From Kribbella sp. VKM Ac-2569 (GTDB taxonomy: Bacteria > Actinomycetota > Actinomycetes > Propionibacteriales > Kribbellaceae), in contig NZ_SGXJ01000008.1 in the NCBI RefSeq assembly GCF_004216905.1, positions 1-64,000 of the forward strand: a DNA stretch of 64,000 nucleotides. Direction: 5' to 3'. The translations under genes and the position numbers were made by a program. Below the pieces are notes generated by a model, which was given only the letters and a program-made list of their open reading frames with translations, did not search any database and was not told the origin of the DNA. Positions 7,589 to 16,032 of the stretch are shown piece after piece (the first letter of the stretch is position 1; every line of letters starts with the position of its first letter).

Positions 7589-8667
7589 CCACCGAAGTAC
7601 TGCGCCCGCACGCGGAGGTCGAGTACGCCGACGAACTCCGAGCGCTGCGAGCAACCGATGACAAACCGCGACCGCCGGCCTGGCTGATGTCGCCGAGCGC
7701 TGTGGTCACGTACCTGCTTGGTGGGCAGGCGGGCGACACCGAGATCTCACCGAAGTACGTCGGTCCGCGCCGGCTGGTGGAGGTCGCCGTTGCCACCCTC
7801 GCGACGGATCGGGCGCTGTTGCTGCTCGGCGTACCGGGCACGGCGAAGACGTGGGTCAGCGAGCACCTCGCGGCCGCGATCAGCGGCGACTCGACGCTGC
7901 TCGTGCAAGGTACGGCGGGCACCGCGGAGGAAGCGATCCGGTACGGCTGGAACTACGCCCAGTTGATTGCCCAGGGCCCCAGCGAGGCAGCACTCGTGCC
8001 GAGTCCGGTGCAGCGCGCGATGGCCGAGGCGAAGATCGCTCGGATCGAGGAGCTGACCCGGATGCCGTCCGACGTCCAGGACGCGCTGATCACGATCCTG
8101 TCCGAGAAGGCGCTGCCGATCGCCGAGCTGGCCATGGAAATCCAGGCCCGTAAGGGATTCAACGTCATTGCCACCGCCAACGATCGCGACAAGGGCGTCA
8201 ACGAACTGTCCAGCGCGCTCCGCCGGCGCTTCAACACCGTCGTGCTGCCGCTGCCCGACTCCGCCGAGGACGAGGTGCAGATCGTGTCCCGTCGCGTCTC
8301 CCAGCTCGGCTCGGCGCTCGAGCTGCCGCAGCCGGACGATGCGCTGGACGAGATCCGCCGCGTGGTGACGATCTTCCGCGAGCTCCGCTCCGGCCGGACC
8401 GAGGACGGCCGTACGGCGGTCAAGTCGCCGTCCGGCACGCTCTCCACCGCGGAGGCGATCAGCGTCGTCACTGGCGGTCTCGCGCTTGCGGCGCATTTCG
8501 GTGACGGCGTACTGCGTCCGACGGACGTGGCCGGCGGCATCCTCGGCGCAGTAGTCAAGGACCCGTCCGCGGATCGCGTCGTGTGGTCGGAGTACCTCGA
8601 AACCGTCGTCCGCGAACGCGACGACTGGGCGCCGTTCTACCGGGCCTGCCGAGAGATTTCCGGATGA
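7585..8667 (+). CDS. MoxR-type AAA+ ATPase (YehL-like)
   Basis: A 360-residue AAA+ ATPase of the MoxR clade, predicted to act as a chaperone-like remodelling machine with the downstream VWA protein. Walker A is GVPGTAKT (82-89). The Walker B region reads IARIEELTRMPSDVQDAL (151-168), with Glu-Glu where Asp-Glu is usual. Sensor 1 is ATAND (196-200) and the arginine-finger segment is ALRRRF (211-216). Length matches the E. coli YehL subgroup. The ATG at 7585 overlaps the stop of a 40-codon linking ORF. The following gene starts inside its stop codon (ATGA), supporting co-translation. Confidence 0.9.
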   Translation: MTTEVLRPHAEVEYADELRALRATDDKPRPPAWLMSPSAVVTYLLGGQAGDTEISPKYVGPRRLVEVAVATLATDRALLLLGVPGTAKTWVSEHLAAAISGDSTLLVQGTAGTAEEAIRYGWNYAQLIAQGPSEAALVPSPVQRAMAEAKIARIEELTRMPSDVQDALITILSEKALPIAELAMEIQARKGFNVIATANDRDKGVNELSSALRRRFNTVVLPLPDSAEDEVQIVSRRVSQLGSALELPQPDDALDEIRRVVTIFRELRSGRTEDGRTAVKSPSGTLSTAEAISVVTGGLALAAHFGDGVLRPTDVAGGILGAVVKDPSADRVVWSEYLETVVRERDDWAPFYRACREISG

Positions 8668-10832
8668 CCGTTCACCTGCTCGGGATCCGGCATCACGGGC
8701 CGGGGTCGGCGCGTGCGGTGGCGACCGCGCTGGCCGAGCTCCGTCCTGATGTCGTCCTGATCGAGGGGCCGCCGGAGGCCGACAAGATCGTCGAGTTGGC
8801 TGCGTCCGAGGAGATGGATCCGCCGGTCGCGTTGTTGGCGTATGCGGTGGACGACTCGACGCGGGCGGCGTTCTGGCCGTTCGCGGTGTTCAGTCCGGAG
8901 TGGCAGGCGATCAGATACGGGCTGGCGGCCGAGGTGCCGGTGCGGTTCTGCGATCTTCCGGCGGCACAGCAGTTCGGCTCCTCGGGCGGGCGGTCGGTGT
9001 CGATGGATCCGCTCAAGACGCTGGCCGAGGCGGGTGGGTACGACGATCCCGAGCGCTGGTGGGACGACGTGATCGAGTCGCGGCGCGATGGTGCCGAGCC
9101 GTTCACCGTGATCGCCGACGCGATGCGGGAGCTGCGGCGCGGTGAGGAGGCGATCGGCCGCGAGGCGCAACGCGAGGCCTACATGAGAACCGTTCTGCGG
9201 AAGGCGATTCGTGAAGGATTCGAGCGGATCGCGGTGGTCTGCGGCGCCTGGCACGTGCCTGCCTTGGAACTACCGTTGCCGCCAGCAACACATGATGCAC
9301 GGATTCTGAAGGGTCTGCCGAAGCGGAAGGTCGCCTGCACCTGGGTGCCGTGGACGCACGGCCGGCTGGCGGCGGCGAGCGGGTACGGCGCCGGCATCAC
9401 GTCACCAGGTTGGTACCACCACCTGTTCACCGCGCCCAATCAGATCACGACCCGTTGGCTCTCCAAGGTGGCGCAAGTACTGCGCAACGAGGACCTGCCG
9501 GTGTCCAGCGCGCACGTGATCGAGGCGGTGCGGCTCGCGGACACGCTGGCGGCGCTGCGTGAACGTCCGCTCGCGGGGTTGGGCGAGGTGACCGAGGCGA
9601 CGCGGGCGGTGCTCTGCGGCGGGAACGACGTACTGCTGGACCTCGTGACGCGCGAAGCGGTTGTCGGTGAGCTGCTTGGGTCGGTGCCGGGGGAGACGCC
9701 GCAGGCGCCGGTGGCGGCGGATCTGGCCGCGCAGGCGCGGCGGTTGCGAATGAAGCGGGACGCGGCCGAGCGGGTGATCGAGCTCGACCTGCGGAAGGCG
9801 AACGACCTGGAGAAGTCCAGACTTCTGCACCGGTTGCGGATTCTCGGGATTCACTGGGGCGTGCCGGCCGCCGACGAGCGGCGGGCGCAAGGCACGTTCC
9901 GGGAGATGTGGCGGCTGGCCTGGGATCCCGGGCTGGAGGTCGAACTGGTCGCCGCGGGCGCCCACGGTACGACGGTGCTCGGTGCTGCGACGTCCGTGAT
10001 GCTGAAGGCCGCGGACTCGCCGACCCTGGCCGATGTCACGGCTGCGTTGGAGAAATCGCTCCTCGCCGACCTCGCGGAGGCGCTGCCGCCCCTGATTCAA
10101 GGTATCGACACCCGGGCGGCAGCCGATGCCGACGTGGGGCATCTGATGGCGGCACTGCCCGCGTTGGCACGAGCCTCGCGGTACGGCGACGTACGCGGGA
10201 CTGACACGGCCGGGCTGGCCGCGGTCGCGGGGCGGATGGTGTCGCGCGTGTGCGCCGGTCTCGCGCGGACGGTTCACGGGTTGGATCCGGATGCGGCCGC
10301 CGCCGTACAGGATCTGATCGATGGGGTGCAGGACGCGACGGTACTGCTGGCCGAGGACGTGCGGTCGGAGTGGCTGAACACGCTGCAGGGGTTGAGCGAT
10401 CGGGCCTCGGTGCCGCCGTTGATCCAGGGTCGATTGACGCGGTTGATGCTGGACACGTCGCGGTTGCCGGATCACGAGGTCGCGTTGCGGCTGGGGCGTT
10501 CGCTGTCACCTGGTACGGCGACGGCGGACGCGGCCGGGTACGTCGAGGGGTTCCTCGCTGGTGGCGGGTTGTTGCTGGTGCACGACGAGCGGCTGCTCGC
10601 GATGGTCGACGGGTGGCTGGCGGCGATCCCGGATGACGCGTTCGTGGAGGTGCTTCCGTTGCTGCGGCGTACGTTCGGCACGTTCGCGGCGCCTGAGCGT
10701 CGCTCGATCGGCGCACGGGCGCGTGTGCTGAGCGACCCGGCATCGTTGGTCGTTGCTGATGACAACGAGCTGGACGCAGAGTTGGCGGCGACCGCGTTGC
10801 CGGTGGTCGCACAGTTGCTGGGGGTCTCATGA
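8664..10832 (+). CDS. DUF5682 family protein (YehM-like)
   Basis: A 722-residue protein of the DUF5682 type, close in length to E. coli YehM. The N-terminal domain carries IRHHGPGSARA (8-18), VLIEGPPEAD (31-40) and, near residue 195, RIAVVCGAWHVPALE. This order of a His-containing turn, an acidic strand and a late VVxGAxH motif recalls the TraB/TIKI/ChaN hydrolase fold, so a metal-dependent hydrolase role is inferred but unproven. The remaining roughly 450 residues are helical. It overlaps the genes on both sides by ATGA and presumably is a substrate or effector of the MoxR/VWA pair. Confidence 0.82.
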   Translation: MTVHLLGIRHHGPGSARAVATALAELRPDVVLIEGPPEADKIVELAASEEMDPPVALLAYAVDDSTRAAFWPFAVFSPEWQAIRYGLAAEVPVRFCDLPAAQQFGSSGGRSVSMDPLKTLAEAGGYDDPERWWDDVIESRRDGAEPFTVIADAMRELRRGEEAIGREAQREAYMRTVLRKAIREGFERIAVVCGAWHVPALELPLPPATHDARILKGLPKRKVACTWVPWTHGRLAAASGYGAGITSPGWYHHLFTAPNQITTRWLSKVAQVLRNEDLPVSSAHVIEAVRLADTLAALRERPLAGLGEVTEATRAVLCGGNDVLLDLVTREAVVGELLGSVPGETPQAPVAADLAAQARRLRMKRDAAERVIELDLRKANDLEKSRLLHRLRILGIHWGVPAADERRAQGTFREMWRLAWDPGLEVELVAAGAHGTTVLGAATSVMLKAADSPTLADVTAALEKSLLADLAEALPPLIQGIDTRAAADADVGHLMAALPALARASRYGDVRGTDTAGLAAVAGRMVSRVCAGLARTVHGLDPDAAAAVQDLIDGVQDATVLLAEDVRSEWLNTLQGLSDRASVPPLIQGRLTRLMLDTSRLPDHEVALRLGRSLSPGTATADAAGYVEGFLAGGGLLLVHDERLLAMVDGWLAAIPDDAFVEVLPLLRRTFGTFAAPERRSIGARARVLSDPASLVVADDNELDAELAATALPVVAQLLGVS

Positions 10833-11977
10833 GTGACGAGCGACTTCGCCGCTGGCGGCTGGTGCTGGGCCGTGAGGCCGAGGAGGAGACGGGTACGACG
10901 TTGTCGGCCGAGGATCGGTCCGTCGATGCGGCGTTGGCCGCGTTGTACGACGCCGCGGAGGGGGAGTCGGGTACGCAACGGTCGGCCGGGTTGGGTGCGT
11001 CGGCGCCTCGGGTGGCTCGGTGGTTGGGCGACATCCGGCAGTACTTCCCGAGCACCGTCGTACAGGTGATGCAGCGGGACGCGGTCGAGCGGCTCGGGAT
11101 CACGCGGATGCTGATGGAGCCGGAGTTGCTGGGCGCGGTCGAGCCCGACGTACATCTGGTGTCCACGTTGCTCGCGCTCAACGAGGTGATGCCGGAGGAG
11201 ACCAAACAGACCGCGCGGGACGTGGTCGGCCGGGTCGTGGCCGAGCTCGAGGCGCGGCTCGCCGAGCGGACGCGGGCGGCGGTCACCGGTGCGCTCGACC
11301 GGGCCGGGCGGACGGCGCGGCCGCGGCATTCGGACATCGACTGGGACCGGACGATCCGCGCGAACCTCAAGCACTTCTCGCCGACGCTCGGGACGATCGT
11401 GCCGGACCGGCTGGTCGGGTACGCGCGGCGGAACCACAGCGTGCAGCGGGACATCGTGCTGGCGATCGACCAGTCCGGGTCGATGGCGGAGTCCGTCGTC
11501 TACGCGTCGCTGTTCGGTGCGGTGCTCGGGTCGATCCGGACGTTGCGGACCTCGCTGGTCGTGTTCGACACCGCAGTGGTGGACCTGACCGATCAACTCG
11601 AGGATCCGGTCGATGTGTTGTTCGGGACGCAGCTCGGCGGTGGGACGGACATCAACAGAGCGCTCGCGTACTGCGAGGAACTGGTCACGAAACCGGCCGA
11701 GACCGTGCTCGTGCTGATCTCGGATCTCTACGAAGGCGGGGTCCGGGAAGAGATGTTGCGTCGGGCGCGTTCTTTGGTGGAGTCCGGCGTACAAGTGATT
11801 GCTCTGCTGGCGCTCGCGGACTCGGGTACGCCGTCGTACGACGCCGAGAACGCGGCCGCGCTGGCGGAACTCGGCGTACCGACGTTCGCCTGCACACCGG
11901 ACAAGTTTCCTGACCTGATGGCCGCTGCCATCCGCCACGAGGACATCGGCGGCTGGGCAGCAACCAACATCACCTGA
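10829..11977 (+). CDS. VWA domain protein (YehP-like)
   Basis: A 382-residue cytoplasmic protein with a C-terminal von Willebrand factor A domain. The MIDAS metal site is visible: DQSGS (214-218), the Thr-Asp in LGGGTDIN and the acidic loop LISDLYEGG. The N-terminal 200 residues are helical and include the segment HSDIDWDRTIRANLKHFSP, typical of VWA proteins paired with MoxR ATPases. MoxR and VWA proteins usually form a complex that inserts metals or remodels partner proteins. It is the last gene of the cassette, starting in the ATGA of DUF5682. Confidence 0.9.
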   Translation: MSDERLRRWRLVLGREAEEETGTTLSAEDRSVDAALAALYDAAEGESGTQRSAGLGASAPRVARWLGDIRQYFPSTVVQVMQRDAVERLGITRMLMEPELLGAVEPDVHLVSTLLALNEVMPEETKQTARDVVGRVVAELEARLAERTRAAVTGALDRAGRTARPRHSDIDWDRTIRANLKHFSPTLGTIVPDRLVGYARRNHSVQRDIVLAIDQSGSMAESVVYASLFGAVLGSIRTLRTSLVVFDTAVVDLTDQLEDPVDVLFGTQLGGGTDINRALAYCEELVTKPAETVLVLISDLYEGGVREEMLRRARSLVESGVQVIALLALADSGTPSYDAENAAALAELGVPTFACTPDKFPDLMAAAIRHEDIGGWAATNIT

Positions 11978-11988
11978 GAGGTACCTCG

Positions 11989-12276
11989 ATGTCGACTGTC
12001 GAACTGACCCGTTTCCGTGTGCTGCCGTCGCGCTCGGAGGAGCTGCTCGCGGCGCGCGTCGACATGCTGAAGGACTTCGAGGCGGACCGGGCCGGCTTCC
12101 TCGGCGCACGGCTGGTGCAGCTCCCGGACAACGAGTGGCTGGACATCGTCGACTGGGCGACCCCGGCGGATTTCGCCGCGTCTCGTGAGAAGGGCGCCAA
12201 CCTGCCCGGAATCGCGCGCTTCTTCGCGGCGATCGACTCCCTCGTCGTCGCGGAGGAAGGCGTCAGCGCGGCGTAA
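11989..12276 (+). CDS. Antibiotic biosynthesis monooxygenase (ABM) family protein
   Basis: A 95-residue ferredoxin-like dimeric alpha/beta barrel protein. The opening strand (STVELTRFRVLP), the helix with LLAARVDMLKDFEAD and the second strand FLGARLVQLPDNEWLDIVDW fit the ABM/heme-degrading monooxygenase fold. Members act as cofactor-free oxygenases or have unknown roles. It starts 11 bases after the VWA gene with GAGAGGTACCTCG upstream, so it may be read through from the cassette, but no functional link is evident. Confidence 0.75.
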   Translation: MSTVELTRFRVLPSRSEELLAARVDMLKDFEADRAGFLGARLVQLPDNEWLDIVDWATPADFAASREKGANLPGIARFFAAIDSLVVAEEGVSAA

Positions 12277-12316
12277 TTCGCCTGACAGCCGCGGGCTCCG
12301 GTGCGACGGTGGCGGG

Positions 12317-12748
12317 ATGGAGATCAGCGACATCCGGCCGGACGAGTATGAGCGGGCGGCAGAGTTGTGGGAGGCGTCGGTCCGGGCGACGCATTCGTTC
12401 GTCACCGAGGCGGATCTCGACGTGTTCCGGCCGCTGGTACGGGCGTCGTTCCCGGAGATCGCGCAGTTGGCCGGGTTGCGTGGTGACGACGGGCTGCTGA
12501 TCGGGTTCATCGGGGTGGCGGACGGGAACGTCGAGATGCTGTTCCTCGATCCGGCGTACCGCGGGCGCGGCGGCGGCAGCCTGCTGCTGAAGCACGCGTT
12601 CGCGCACTTCGCCGCCACCTCGGTCGACGTCAACGAGCAGAACCCGCAGGCCGTGGGCTTCTACGAGCACCACGGGTTCCGGCGCGTCTCCCGCACCCCG
12701 CACGACACCACCGGCAAGCCCTACCCGATCCTGCACCTGAAGCTTTAG
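12317..12748 (+). CDS. GNAT family N-acetyltransferase
   Basis: A 143-residue acyl-CoA-dependent acetyltransferase. The acetyl-CoA binding loop LDPAYRGRGGGSLLLKHAFA is clear, followed by the conserved strand VDVNEQNPQAVGFYEHHGFR. The acceptor substrate cannot be deduced. The ATG at 12317 has GGCGGG just upstream. Its stop codon overlaps that of the opposing YciI gene in the four bases TTAG, so the two genes converge with no terminator between them. Confidence 0.88.
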   Translation: MEISDIRPDEYERAAELWEASVRATHSFVTEADLDVFRPLVRASFPEIAQLAGLRGDDGLLIGFIGVADGNVEMLFLDPAYRGRGGGSLLLKHAFAHFAATSVDVNEQNPQAVGFYEHHGFRRVSRTPHDTTGKPYPILHLKL

Positions 12749-13089
12749 CCGGCGACCTCCAGGATGTCGATCTCGGTGTACGGGTCGGCCTCGGCGAAGC
12801 GGAGGGCCCACTGGACGGCTTCCTCCTTGGTCTCGACGCGGATGATCGACACGCCCGCGACGAGTTCCTTGGTCTCGGCGAACGGCCCGTCGATCACGCG
12901 CGGCTGGCCCGGCGCCGGGAACGTCACCCGCGCGCCGCGCGAGCTCGGCATCAGGCCCTCGCCGAGCACCAGCACCCCGGCCTGACGCATCTCCTCGAGT
13001 ACGGCGTCCGCCCGCTCGAGGATCTCCGGATCCGGCGGGTTCCCGGCCTCCAGGCTGTCGTTGGTCTTGTGCAGCAGCATGTACCTCAT
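12745..13089 (-). CDS. YciI-like (YCII/DGPF) family protein
   Basis: A 114-residue ferredoxin-like protein of the YCII/DGPF group. It begins MRYMLLHKTND and has the signature VIDGPFAETKELVAGVSII. Many relatives accompany ECF sigma factors, but none is present here. The function is unknown; some relatives are dehalogenase-like or act in small-molecule turnover. The ATG overlaps the stop codon of the upstream aldo/keto reductase (ATGA), so the two form a two-gene unit on the minus strand. Confidence 0.85.
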   Translation of the reverse strand: MRYMLLHKTNDSLEAGNPPDPEILERADAVLEEMRQAGVLVLGEGLMPSSRGARVTFPAPGQPRVIDGPFAETKELVAGVSIIRVETKEEAVQWALRFAEADPYTEIDILEVAG

Positions 13090-14039
13090 AGCGCTGACCT
13101 TAATGCGGTCCAGAACGCTTCCGGCACCTCATATTCGCGCCACGCCGCCACCTCGGCGATCTCCCGCGGGCTCCGCGCCCCCACGATCACGGCTGGTACG
13201 GCGGGATGCGTCAGAGGGAACTGCACCGCTGCAGCCAGCAGAGGTACGTCGTACGCGCTGCAGACCTCCCTCAGTACGTCGATCCGCCGCAACACGTCCT
13301 GCGGGACCCGCTCGTACCCGTGCGGCGCGCCGTCCGCGGTGTCGGCGAGCACCCCACCGTGGAACACGCCGGCGGCGAGCACAGCCACCCCGAGCTTCTC
13401 GCACAACGGCAACAACTCATCCGCCCCCGACTGATCCAGCAAGCTGTACCGCCCCGCCAACAAGATGACGTCCGGCCCGTGGGCTGTGGTTTCGCGGAGG
13501 AAGCGGGCGGCTACGTCGGCGTGGTTGACGCCGAGCGAGATGGCTCGGATCGTGCCCCGGCCGCGCAGCTCGACGAGGGCGCGGAACGTCTCGGTCGACG
13601 CGATCGGGAAGTCCAGTTCCGGGTCGTGAATGTGCAGGACGTCGATCCGGTCGATTCCCATCCGCTCCAGACTCGCCTCGAACGACCGGATCGTGGCGTC
13701 GTACGAATAGTCCAGCCGCGGCCCCACCCCGGCCGGCGGCTCCGCCCAGATCGGTTGCAGGTCCGGCCCGCCCGGCTCGATCAACCGCCCCACCTTCGTG
13801 CACAGCACGAACTCGTCCCGCGGCCGGCCCCGCAACGCCATCCCGGCCCGCTGCTCCGACAACCCGTACCCGTACACCGGCGCCGTGTCGAACAACCGCA
13901 CGCCCAACTCCCAGGCCCGATCGATCGTCGCCACCGCCTGCCGCTCCGGCACCGCCGCGAACATCCCCCCGACCGAAGCAAGCCCCAGCCCCAACTCACT
14001 GACCCGCAACCCCGTCCGCCCCAGCTCCACCATCCGCAT
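13086..14039 (-). CDS. Aldo/keto reductase
   Basis: A 317-residue NADPH-dependent aldo/keto reductase (TIM barrel, cytoplasmic). The tetrad is visible: Asp and Tyr in LFDTAPVYGYGLSE, Lys in LCTKVGRLIE, and His in VLHIHDPE. The N-terminus MRMVELGRTGLRVSELGLG is typical, and the set resembles the L-fucose/D-threo-aldose dehydrogenase branch (inference from FDTAPVYGYGLSE). It is cotranscribed with the downstream YciI gene. A long palindrome (14092-14148) lies in its divergent promoter region. Confidence 0.92.
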   Translation of the reverse strand: MRMVELGRTGLRVSELGLGLASVGGMFAAVPERQAVATIDRAWELGVRLFDTAPVYGYGLSEQRAGMALRGRPRDEFVLCTKVGRLIEPGGPDLQPIWAEPPAGVGPRLDYSYDATIRSFEASLERMGIDRIDVLHIHDPELDFPIASTETFRALVELRGRGTIRAISLGVNHADVAARFLRETTAHGPDVILLAGRYSLLDQSGADELLPLCEKLGVAVLAAGVFHGGVLADTADGAPHGYERVPQDVLRRIDVLREVCSAYDVPLLAAAVQFPLTHPAVPAVIVGARSPREIAEVAAWREYEVPEAFWTALRSAL

Positions 14040-14091
14040 ACGCCCACGCTAAAAGCCCACACCGACACTCCCCGCCTCCGCCAATACCCGA

Positions 14092-14148
14092 CTTTGTGCA
14101 CCGGTCGACCATTTCCAGCGCCGATTTTTGGTTGAGCCGTGCACAAAG
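14092..14148. repeat. 20-bp-arm intergenic palindrome
   Basis: The arms 14092-14111 (CTTTGTGCACCGGTCGACCA) and 14129-14148 (TGGTTGAGCCGTGCACAAAG) pair over 20 positions with three mismatches around a 17-base loop. It fills the centre of the 154-base gap between the divergent aldo/keto reductase and isomerase-like genes. It could be an operator for a dimeric regulator or a mobile palindromic element. Confidence 0.65.
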
Positions 14149-14193
14149 ACGCCAGGGGTTTCGCGAGGTACGGCGACGCGGGACTATTCGGGG

Positions 14194-14763
14194 ATGGGTG
14201 AGATCGCGGAGCGGTACCGGCGGCGGGCCGAGGCGTTCGAGCGGAAGGTCGCGGCGGTGCACCCCGAGCAGTGGGGGAACCAGTCACCGTGCGCGAAGTG
14301 GACCGCCCGGGACGTGGTCGAGCACGTCGTCACGATGCACGCGGTGATGCTGACCCCGGTCGCGCGGAAGTTGGAGCCGGCGGACGACCCGCTGACCGCG
14401 TTCCAGGAGGCACGAGCTGCGATCGAGGACGTACTCGACGACCCGGTCTCCGCGCTGACCGAGACCGACACCCCGGCCGGGCGGCTGACGACCGAGCAGC
14501 ACATCGACCAGGTGGTGTCCGACGACCTCGTCCTGCACGGCTGGGACCTGGCGCGCGCCACCGATCAGGACGAGACGATGGACCCGGCCGACGTCGAGCG
14601 GCTCTGGGCAATCGCGGTCGCGATCCCGCCGGAGTTGATGACGAAGTACCGGACGCCCGGCGCCTTCGGCGAGGGCATCGAGGTGTACGGCGCCGAAGTA
14701 CTGGTCGAGCCGGATGCGCCGCTGCAGGACCGCCTACTCGGGTTGCTCGGCCGCGAGCCGTGA
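14194..14763 (+). CDS. TIGR03086/maleylpyruvate isomerase-type DinB-like protein
   Basis: A 189-residue four-helix-bundle protein of the mycothiol-dependent maleylpyruvate isomerase/DinB superfamily. Metal-ligand candidates are the histidines in DVVEHVVTMHAVM and in the signature DDLVLHGWDLARAT. Relatives use mycothiol or a metal, but the reaction of this subgroup is unknown. The ATG at 14194 gives the canonical start (GEIAERYRRRAEAFE). Its last 30 bases overlap the opposing glycosyltransferase-like gene. Confidence 0.85.
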   Translation: MGEIAERYRRRAEAFERKVAAVHPEQWGNQSPCAKWTARDVVEHVVTMHAVMLTPVARKLEPADDPLTAFQEARAAIEDVLDDPVSALTETDTPAGRLTTEQHIDQVVSDDLVLHGWDLARATDQDETMDPADVERLWAIAVAIPPELMTKYRTPGAFGEGIEVYGAEVLVEPDAPLQDRLLGLLGREP

Positions 14764-16032
14764 CAGGCTGCTCGGCGCGTAGTAGCTGCTGGGGTCGTCG
14801 CAGAGCGGCGCATCGGTGAGTTGTCCGGGACGAGACATCAGGAGCGCATGACCCTTGCCGATCGCCGGATCCAGGTACTCGTGGCCCGGGAGGTCGGCGA
14901 CCGCCGTACGGCAGCCGAGCGCCATGCCCTCGAACAGCGCGGTGGTCGAGACGCCGACCTGGTACGTCGCGGTCGCGAGCAGATCGAGCGTACTGCCGCC
15001 GGTCGATAGCTGGACGCCGGCCGGAATCGTGTAGTCCTCCGCGCGCTCGCTCGGGTGCAGACGGTAGAGAACCTCCAGGTCCGGGTGCTCCTTGGCAACT
15101 GCGTCCCCGACCTCGACGAGCTCCGCTCCAACCGTGCCTTGCGACAAGAAGACGACCCGGCGCGGCTCCTTCGGGCCGGACGGCGGCAGGAACGGTGCGC
15201 CCATCACCTCGGTCCGCATCCCGGCAGGCAGGTCAGCGACATCGGTCCAGTACGACCCGAAGCACCACAGCTCGTCCGGCTGATCCGCGACCGCGGGCCG
15301 CCCCGGGTAGCTGTATCCGAGGTGGAACGGGCTGATCGCGCCGTGCTGCAGCTCGACGACGCGGATCCCCAGATCGCGGGCGGCGCCAACGATGTGCTGG
15401 TGGAAGTACGCGACGACCAAATAGACCGTCTTGATCCGGTGCTTCTTGAGGAGCGCGCGGTAGAGGGCGCGGAGCCGGAGGTGCTTCGGGACCTCACGGG
15501 CCAGCAGCGCGCCGATCGGGATCCGGACACCGGCGAGTTTCTCCAGCGCGGTCGCGATACCGCGGTCGTCGGCCGTACGGCGGTGGATCGCGCCGGCGGC
15601 CGACGTGAAGAAGTCCAGGTTCTTGCTGCCCGGAAGCGGAGTGCCGTTGATCCCGGAGTCCAGGATCAGGGCGCGGTCGCCGAGCGCGGCGCGGAGCTCG
15701 TCGGTGTAGATCTCGACACCGTTCGGTTTCCGCGGATGCGGTACGACGAGCGCGTCGTACCGGCCGGGGAACGGGGTGCGCGTGACGATCCCGGCGACGT
15801 GTTTCCCGACCAGGGCGGCCTTGTCGTACGGCGTACGTCGTACCGGATGCGGCGCGCCGTGGATGCCGGTGCGGCGGGTCAGCTCATGAAAGACGCGCAT
15901 CCGGATGATCGGCCAGGGGTGCGCTCCCCGGATCTGCCACTCGAGCAGCTCCAGGTCCCGTTCCACCGTCCAGATCGCCCGGCACAGCTCCGCCACCGTC
16001 GGCCGAACCGTGCCGTTCCCGGTACTCGTCAT
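14734..16032 (-). CDS. Capsule/sialyl-type glycosyltransferase-like protein
   Basis: A 432-residue protein resembling GT-B enzymes of capsular polysaccharide or polysialyl/glycerophosphotransferase synthesis. The segments VVELQHGAISPFHLGY, YRLHPSERAEDY and the late VGVSTTALFEGMALGCRTA are the usual nucleotide-sugar/acceptor motifs of that fold. There is no signal peptide or membrane helix. The start at 16032 (MTSTGNGTVR) lies inside the 3' part of the upstream GT2 gene, a 149-base overlap in another frame; a later GTG is possible. With the GT2 gene it probably adds sugars to a surface glycan. Confidence 0.75.
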   Translation of the reverse strand: MTSTGNGTVRPTVAELCRAIWTVERDLELLEWQIRGAHPWPIIRMRVFHELTRRTGIHGAPHPVRRTPYDKAALVGKHVAGIVTRTPFPGRYDALVVPHPRKPNGVEIYTDELRAALGDRALILDSGINGTPLPGSKNLDFFTSAAGAIHRRTADDRGIATALEKLAGVRIPIGALLAREVPKHLRLRALYRALLKKHRIKTVYLVVAYFHQHIVGAARDLGIRVVELQHGAISPFHLGYSYPGRPAVADQPDELWCFGSYWTDVADLPAGMRTEVMGAPFLPPSGPKEPRRVVFLSQGTVGAELVEVGDAVAKEHPDLEVLYRLHPSERAEDYTIPAGVQLSTGGSTLDLLATATYQVGVSTTALFEGMALGCRTAVADLPGHEYLDPAIGKGHALLMSRPGQLTDAPLCDDPSSYYAPSSLSRLAAEQPE

